Assembly (NCBI GenBank): GCA_905202605.1
Contig: CAJKSU010000147.1
Location: forward strand, 1 to 7,107
Length of the DNA: 7,107 nucleotides
Direction: 5' to 3'
From: an uncultured Eubacteriales bacterium
GTDB taxonomy: Bacteria > Bacillota > Clostridia > Oscillospirales > Oscillospiraceae
Shown here: positions 5,081 through 7,107 of the stretch, in pieces
Position numbering within the stretch: the first letter of the stretch is position 1
How the letters are laid out: each line of letters opens with the position of its first letter
Translations under genes and position numbers: made by a program
The notes under the pieces: model-generated
What the model saw: only the letters and a program-made list of their open reading frames with translations
The model's database searches: none
What the model was told of the DNA's origin: nothing

Positions 5081-5763
5081 TCGGGGCGCACCTCCAATAC
5101 TCTGCGGCAGGCGCACAGCGCCAGCGTAATGAGTACCATGGACGGAATGACAAAATTCGATGGGCCAAGCAGCAGCAGGCAGCCCAGTGAAATTCCAAGC
5201 CCCAGCAGCGCCGGGATATGGGTTTTCGCCGAAAGCCACTGCTCCACAAAGATTACCACAAACAGCGCTGTCATGGCGAAATCCATCCCCGTGGAATCAA
5301 AGGGCAGAATCGGCCCCAGTATGCCGCCGATGACACTGCCCGCGATCCAATAGATTTGGTTCAGCAGGGAAACCCAGAAGTAATAGCTGATGGTGTCAAC
5401 GCCCTCCGGTGCGGGGGTGCAGACCAGAGAATAGGTTTCATCGGTGAGGGCGAAGATCAGATAGGGCCTTTTCTTCCCGGCGTCCTGATATTTATCCAGC
5501 ATGCTCAGGCCGTAGAAGAAGTGCCGGGCATTGATCATCAGGGTCATCAGAGCGCAGGCAATCAGGCTTGCGCCGCCGGAAATCAGATCCAATGCGGCAT
5601 ACTGCATGGAGCCCGCATAGATCGTGGCGGACATGAGGAAAGCCCAGAACCAGCTGTAGCCCCGGCCGGCAAGCAGAACGCCGAAGCCCATGCCCAATAC
5701 AAGATAGCCTGCCATAACCGGAAGGCTTGCCTGAAATGCGGCGCAAATTGTTTTTTGATTCAT
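5077..5763 (-). CDS. azlC: AzlC-family branched-chain amino acid exporter large subunit, 228 aa
   Basis: This is the large integral membrane subunit of an AzlCD-type amino acid exporter. Family features are the N-terminal PVMAGYLVLGMGFGVLLAG (15-33), the helix with SATIYAGSMQYAALDL (45-60), the strongly conserved INARHFFYGLSM (77-88), and LTDETYSL (106-113). Further hydrophobic helices occur at about 127-150, 160-175, 184-200 and 203-219. The frame runs open to 6036, but the ATG at 5763 has AAAGGAG 7 nt upstream and starts directly before the conserved region; the longer start would overlap the YcxB-like gene. It forms a two-gene unit with azlD (ATGA overlap), apparently transcribed from its own TATAAT box near 5804. 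No Lrp- or AzlB-type regulator gene is in the window. Confidence 0.94.
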   Translation of the reverse strand: MNQKTICAAFQASLPVMAGYLVLGMGFGVLLAGRGYSWFWAFLMSATIYAGSMQYAALDLISGGASLIACALMTLMINARHFFYGLSMLDKYQDAGKKRPYLIFALTDETYSLVCTPAPEGVDTISYYFWVSLLNQIYWIAGSVIGGILGPILPFDSTGMDFAMTALFVVIFVEQWLSAKTHIPALLGLGISLGCLLLLGPSNFVIPSMVLITLALCACRRVLEVRPE

Positions 5764-5803
5764 ACAGATGCTCCTTTGCAGCGGTAACGCGATGGTGGTA
5801 TTT

Positions 5804-5809
5804 ATTATA
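5804..5809 (-). promoter_or_regulatory. Consensus -10 box of azlCD
   Basis: A perfect TATAAT on the minus strand lies 40 nt before the azlC start, predicting a leader of about 34 nt. The hexamer 17 bp upstream (TTCCAG) is a poor -35 match, suggesting the promoter needs an activator or is weak. The region upstream is occupied by the inverted repeat at 5815-5850. Confidence 0.55.
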
Positions 5810-5814
5810 CCGCA

Positions 5815-5850
5815 GCAGCCGGAAGACTGGAATCCAATCTTTCCGGCTGC
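5815..5850. promoter_or_regulatory. 36-bp imperfect inverted repeat upstream of azlC
   Basis: The outer arms GCAGCCGGAA (5815-5824) and TTCCGGCTGC (5841-5850) are perfectly complementary over 10 bp. Inside, GACTGGA and TCCAATC pair with one G-U and one unpaired base around a minimal centre. It spans about -16 to -51 of the azlC promoter, covering the -35 region, so it may be an operator. It could also act as a hairpin ending the YcxB-like transcript, but no T-run follows on the minus strand. Confidence 0.5.
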
Positions 5851-5894
5851 ATGGCTGCAAAATCTGTAGAAACTATACAGTTTCGATAGGAATA

Positions 5895-6359
5895 TTATTC
5901 CTTTGAAGCTGCCCACGAGAGGAGCTGCTTTGCCTGCTCCTCGGTGAGGCAGCGCTTGGGCAGCACAGAGGAATTCTTCTTGTCGGAATACAACAGAAAA
6001 TTGCTGTGGGTTCGGCGGAGTGTGGTCTGCTTCCAAGGGAAAGTGACGGTCTGCTCTCCAACGGTCAGACTGTAGCCCTCCGGAGTGAAGGCATAATCCA
6101 GTACGGCCTCGTCATATTTCATGGGGCCGTAATTCTTTCTCCCAGAGAACTCGTAGGCCAGCGCCAGCAGAATCAGAATCACGCCGGGACAGACCCATGT
6201 GAACACGGAAAAGCGGTGCTGAAACAGCGCCACTGCCAGCACAACGGCATATACCGCCGCCCAGAGGATCAGGTAGGTTTTCAGCATCATCCGGCGCATG
6301 GACTGCATGACCTCGCCGGGGGTAAGATGTGTAACGCGAACGGAAAAGGACTGCTCCAT
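5895..6359 (-). CDS. YcxB-like two-helix membrane protein, 154 aa
   Basis: The product is a small membrane protein of unknown function. Two adjacent hydrophobic helices (about residues 27-46 and 53-70) follow a short N-terminal strand region (EQSFSVRVTHLTP). The remainder is a soluble beta-rich domain, FTPEGYSLTVGEQTVTFPWK (91-110) onward, ending in FLLYSDKKNSSVLPKRCLT (121-139). The W-x-x-x and 'ILPKR-x-L' features and this layout match the YcxB-like C-terminal domain found widely in Bacillota. The ATG at 6359 has GGAGGT 6 nt upstream. It lies 83 nt after pta on the same strand with a modest hairpin between, so co-transcription is uncertain. I cannot assign a biochemical role. Confidence 0.75.
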   Translation of the reverse strand: MEQSFSVRVTHLTPGEVMQSMRRMMLKTYLILWAAVYAVVLAVALFQHRFSVFTWVCPGVILILLALAYEFSGRKNYGPMKYDEAVLDYAFTPEGYSLTVGEQTVTFPWKQTTLRRTHSNFLLYSDKKNSSVLPKRCLTEEQAKQLLSWAASKE

Positions 6360-6388
6360 GGATGAACCTCCAGTTGAGAAGAATACGA

Positions 6389-6413
6389 CCCTGCCGCAGA
6401 GCGTGCAGCAGGG
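6389..6413 (-). terminator. Possible weak terminator after pta
   Basis: On the minus strand CCCTGC pairs with GCAGGG, and after one mismatch GCA pairs with TGC around a CGCTC loop. The downstream TCGTATTCTTCT is only moderately T-rich. It may partly stop pta transcripts, leaving some read-through into the YcxB-like gene. Confidence 0.45.
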
Positions 6414-6442
6414 CCGGGATGTACAGGCTATGCAGTCAGCGA

Positions 6443-7107
6443 TTAAGCCAGACCAGCAGTGATGATAGCCATCTTATAGACCTCATCGGCGTTGCAGCCA
6501 CGGCTCAGGTCGTTGATGGGAGCGTTCAGACCCAGCAGAATGGGGCCGTAAGCAGCGAAGCCGCCCAGACGAGCTGCGATCTTATAGCCGATATTGCCGG
6601 CGGTAACGTCGGGGAAGATGAAGGTGTTGGCCTGACCGGCAACAGGAGAGCCGGGGAACTTCAGCTGACCAACCTCAGGAGCAACGGCCGCATCGAACTG
6701 CATCTCGCCGTCCACGGGAACAGTCATAACTTCCTTGGCCTTGGCAACAGCATTCTGAACCTTGGTTACCTCGTCGTCCTTTGCGGAGCCCTTGGTGGAG
6801 AAGCTCAGGAACGCAACCTTGGGATCAATGCCGAAGGTCTCAGCGCACTTTGCGGTCTCCTGAGCGATCTCGACCAGATTGTCCTCAGTAGGATGAATGT
6901 TGATGGCGCAGTCGCCCATTGCCAGCTTTTCCTGAGTGCCGTCAGCCTTATCACGAACCATGATGAAGCAGGAGGACACGATGGAGTTGCCGGGCTTGGT
7001 CTTAATGAGCTGCAGAGCGGGACGAACGGTATCAGCGGTGGAGTAGGTAGCGCCGCCCAGCAGGCAGTCAGCCTTGCCCATCTTTACCAGCATGGTGCCG
7101 AAGTAGT
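6443..7107 (-). CDS. pta: Phosphate acetyltransferase, C-terminal 220 residues, 5' end cut by window edge
   Basis: The enzyme reversibly converts acetyl-CoA and phosphate to acetyl phosphate and CoA, normally feeding acetate kinase for ATP in fermenting bacteria. The visible part begins within YFGTMLVKMGKADC (1-14 of the fragment). It continues with GATYSTADTVRPALQLIKT (18-36), AMGDCAINIHPT and FPDVTAGNIGYKIAARLGG, and ends with GPILLGLNAPINDLSRGC (187-204). That last motif holds the conserved Ser-Arg pair (fragment residues 201-202) of the CoA/phosphate site. Full-length enzymes have about 330 residues, so roughly the first 110 lie outside. The reading frame continues upstream of the internal ATG at 7093, which is therefore not the start. 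No acetate kinase gene follows on this side; it may lie upstream or elsewhere. Confidence 0.96.
   Translation of the reverse strand, partial: YFGTMLVKMGKADCLLGGATYSTADTVRPALQLIKTKPGNSIVSSCFIMVRDKADGTQEKLAMGDCAINIHPTEDNLVEIAQETAKCAETFGIDPKVAFLSFSTKGSAKDDEVTKVQNAVAKAKEVMTVPVDGEMQFDAAVAPEVGQLKFPGSPVAGQANTFIFPDVTAGNIGYKIAARLGGFAAYGPILLGLNAPINDLSRGCNADEVYKMAIITAGLA

Noticed and set aside
5218..5787. Plus-strand open frame of 189 codons opposite azlC
   Set aside because: It lacks recognisable features and sits antisense to a gene with full AzlC motifs.
5864..5884. Terminator after the YcxB-like gene
   Set aside because: GAAACT/AGTTTC forms only a 6-bp AT-rich stem and the four-T run comes several bases later; too weak to call.
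5764..6036. Longer azlC start giving a 319-residue protein
   Set aside because: The additional 91 residues overlap the YcxB-like gene, lack family similarity, and precede the promoter and the strong ribosome site at 5771-5777.

Overview
The window looks like a chromosomal segment from an anaerobic, moderately GC-rich member of the Bacillota, probably class Clostridia (Oscillospiraceae-like, judged by general resemblance only). Support comes from strong AGGAG-type ribosome binding sites, SigA-like promoters, a phosphate acetyltransferase, an iron-dependent alcohol dehydrogenase, an AzlCD exporter and an ECF vitamin-uptake subunit without its own energising module. Ten protein genes are visible, two of them cut by the window edges. 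No tRNA, rRNA, CRISPR array, insertion sequence or phage gene was seen.

Left block, minus strand (1-2386): three co-directional genes, read from right to left. They are a small SCP2-like putative lipid-binding protein, an iron-containing alcohol dehydrogenase, and the N-terminal part of a class-3-type aldehyde dehydrogenase whose start overlaps the dehydrogenase stop (TAATG). Together they suggest an alcohol/aldehyde/acid oxidoreduction pathway, possibly on lipophilic substrates. A near-consensus promoter (TTGACA-17-TATCAT) drives the block.

Divergent regulatory region (2387-2608): two promoters lie back to back around an AT-rich spacer. The region also holds a 22-bp near-perfect palindrome over the plus-strand -35, a TTCAC-AAA-GTGAA palindrome just downstream of the minus-strand start, repeated TGATAC motifs, and a hairpin that can mask the ribosome binding site of the plus-strand gene.

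Central block, plus strand (2609-4675): an ECF transporter S component, a pyridoxal/pyridoxamine kinase with a TTG start, and a small radical SAM protein of the type usually linked to TatD. The first two fit uptake of vitamin B6 and its trapping by phosphorylation. The radical SAM enzyme is tightly coupled to the kinase and has no established role in this setting. The 101-nt gap before the kinase can form strong, partly mutually exclusive hairpins. A 15-bp-stem terminator (4699-4735) separates this block from the next.

Right block, minus strand (4757-7107): read from right to left, the C-terminal two-thirds of phosphate acetyltransferase, a two-helix YcxB-like membrane protein, and the azlC-azlD branched-chain amino acid exporter pair. 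azlCD has its own TATAAT box with a long inverted repeat immediately upstream. There is no acetate kinase downstream of pta inside the window.

The strongest candidates for something undescribed are the SCP2-like/ADH/ALDH gene set, the radical SAM protein in a B6-salvage operon, and the two structured leaders of that operon. All are inferences from layout and motifs; no alignment or folding program was run.
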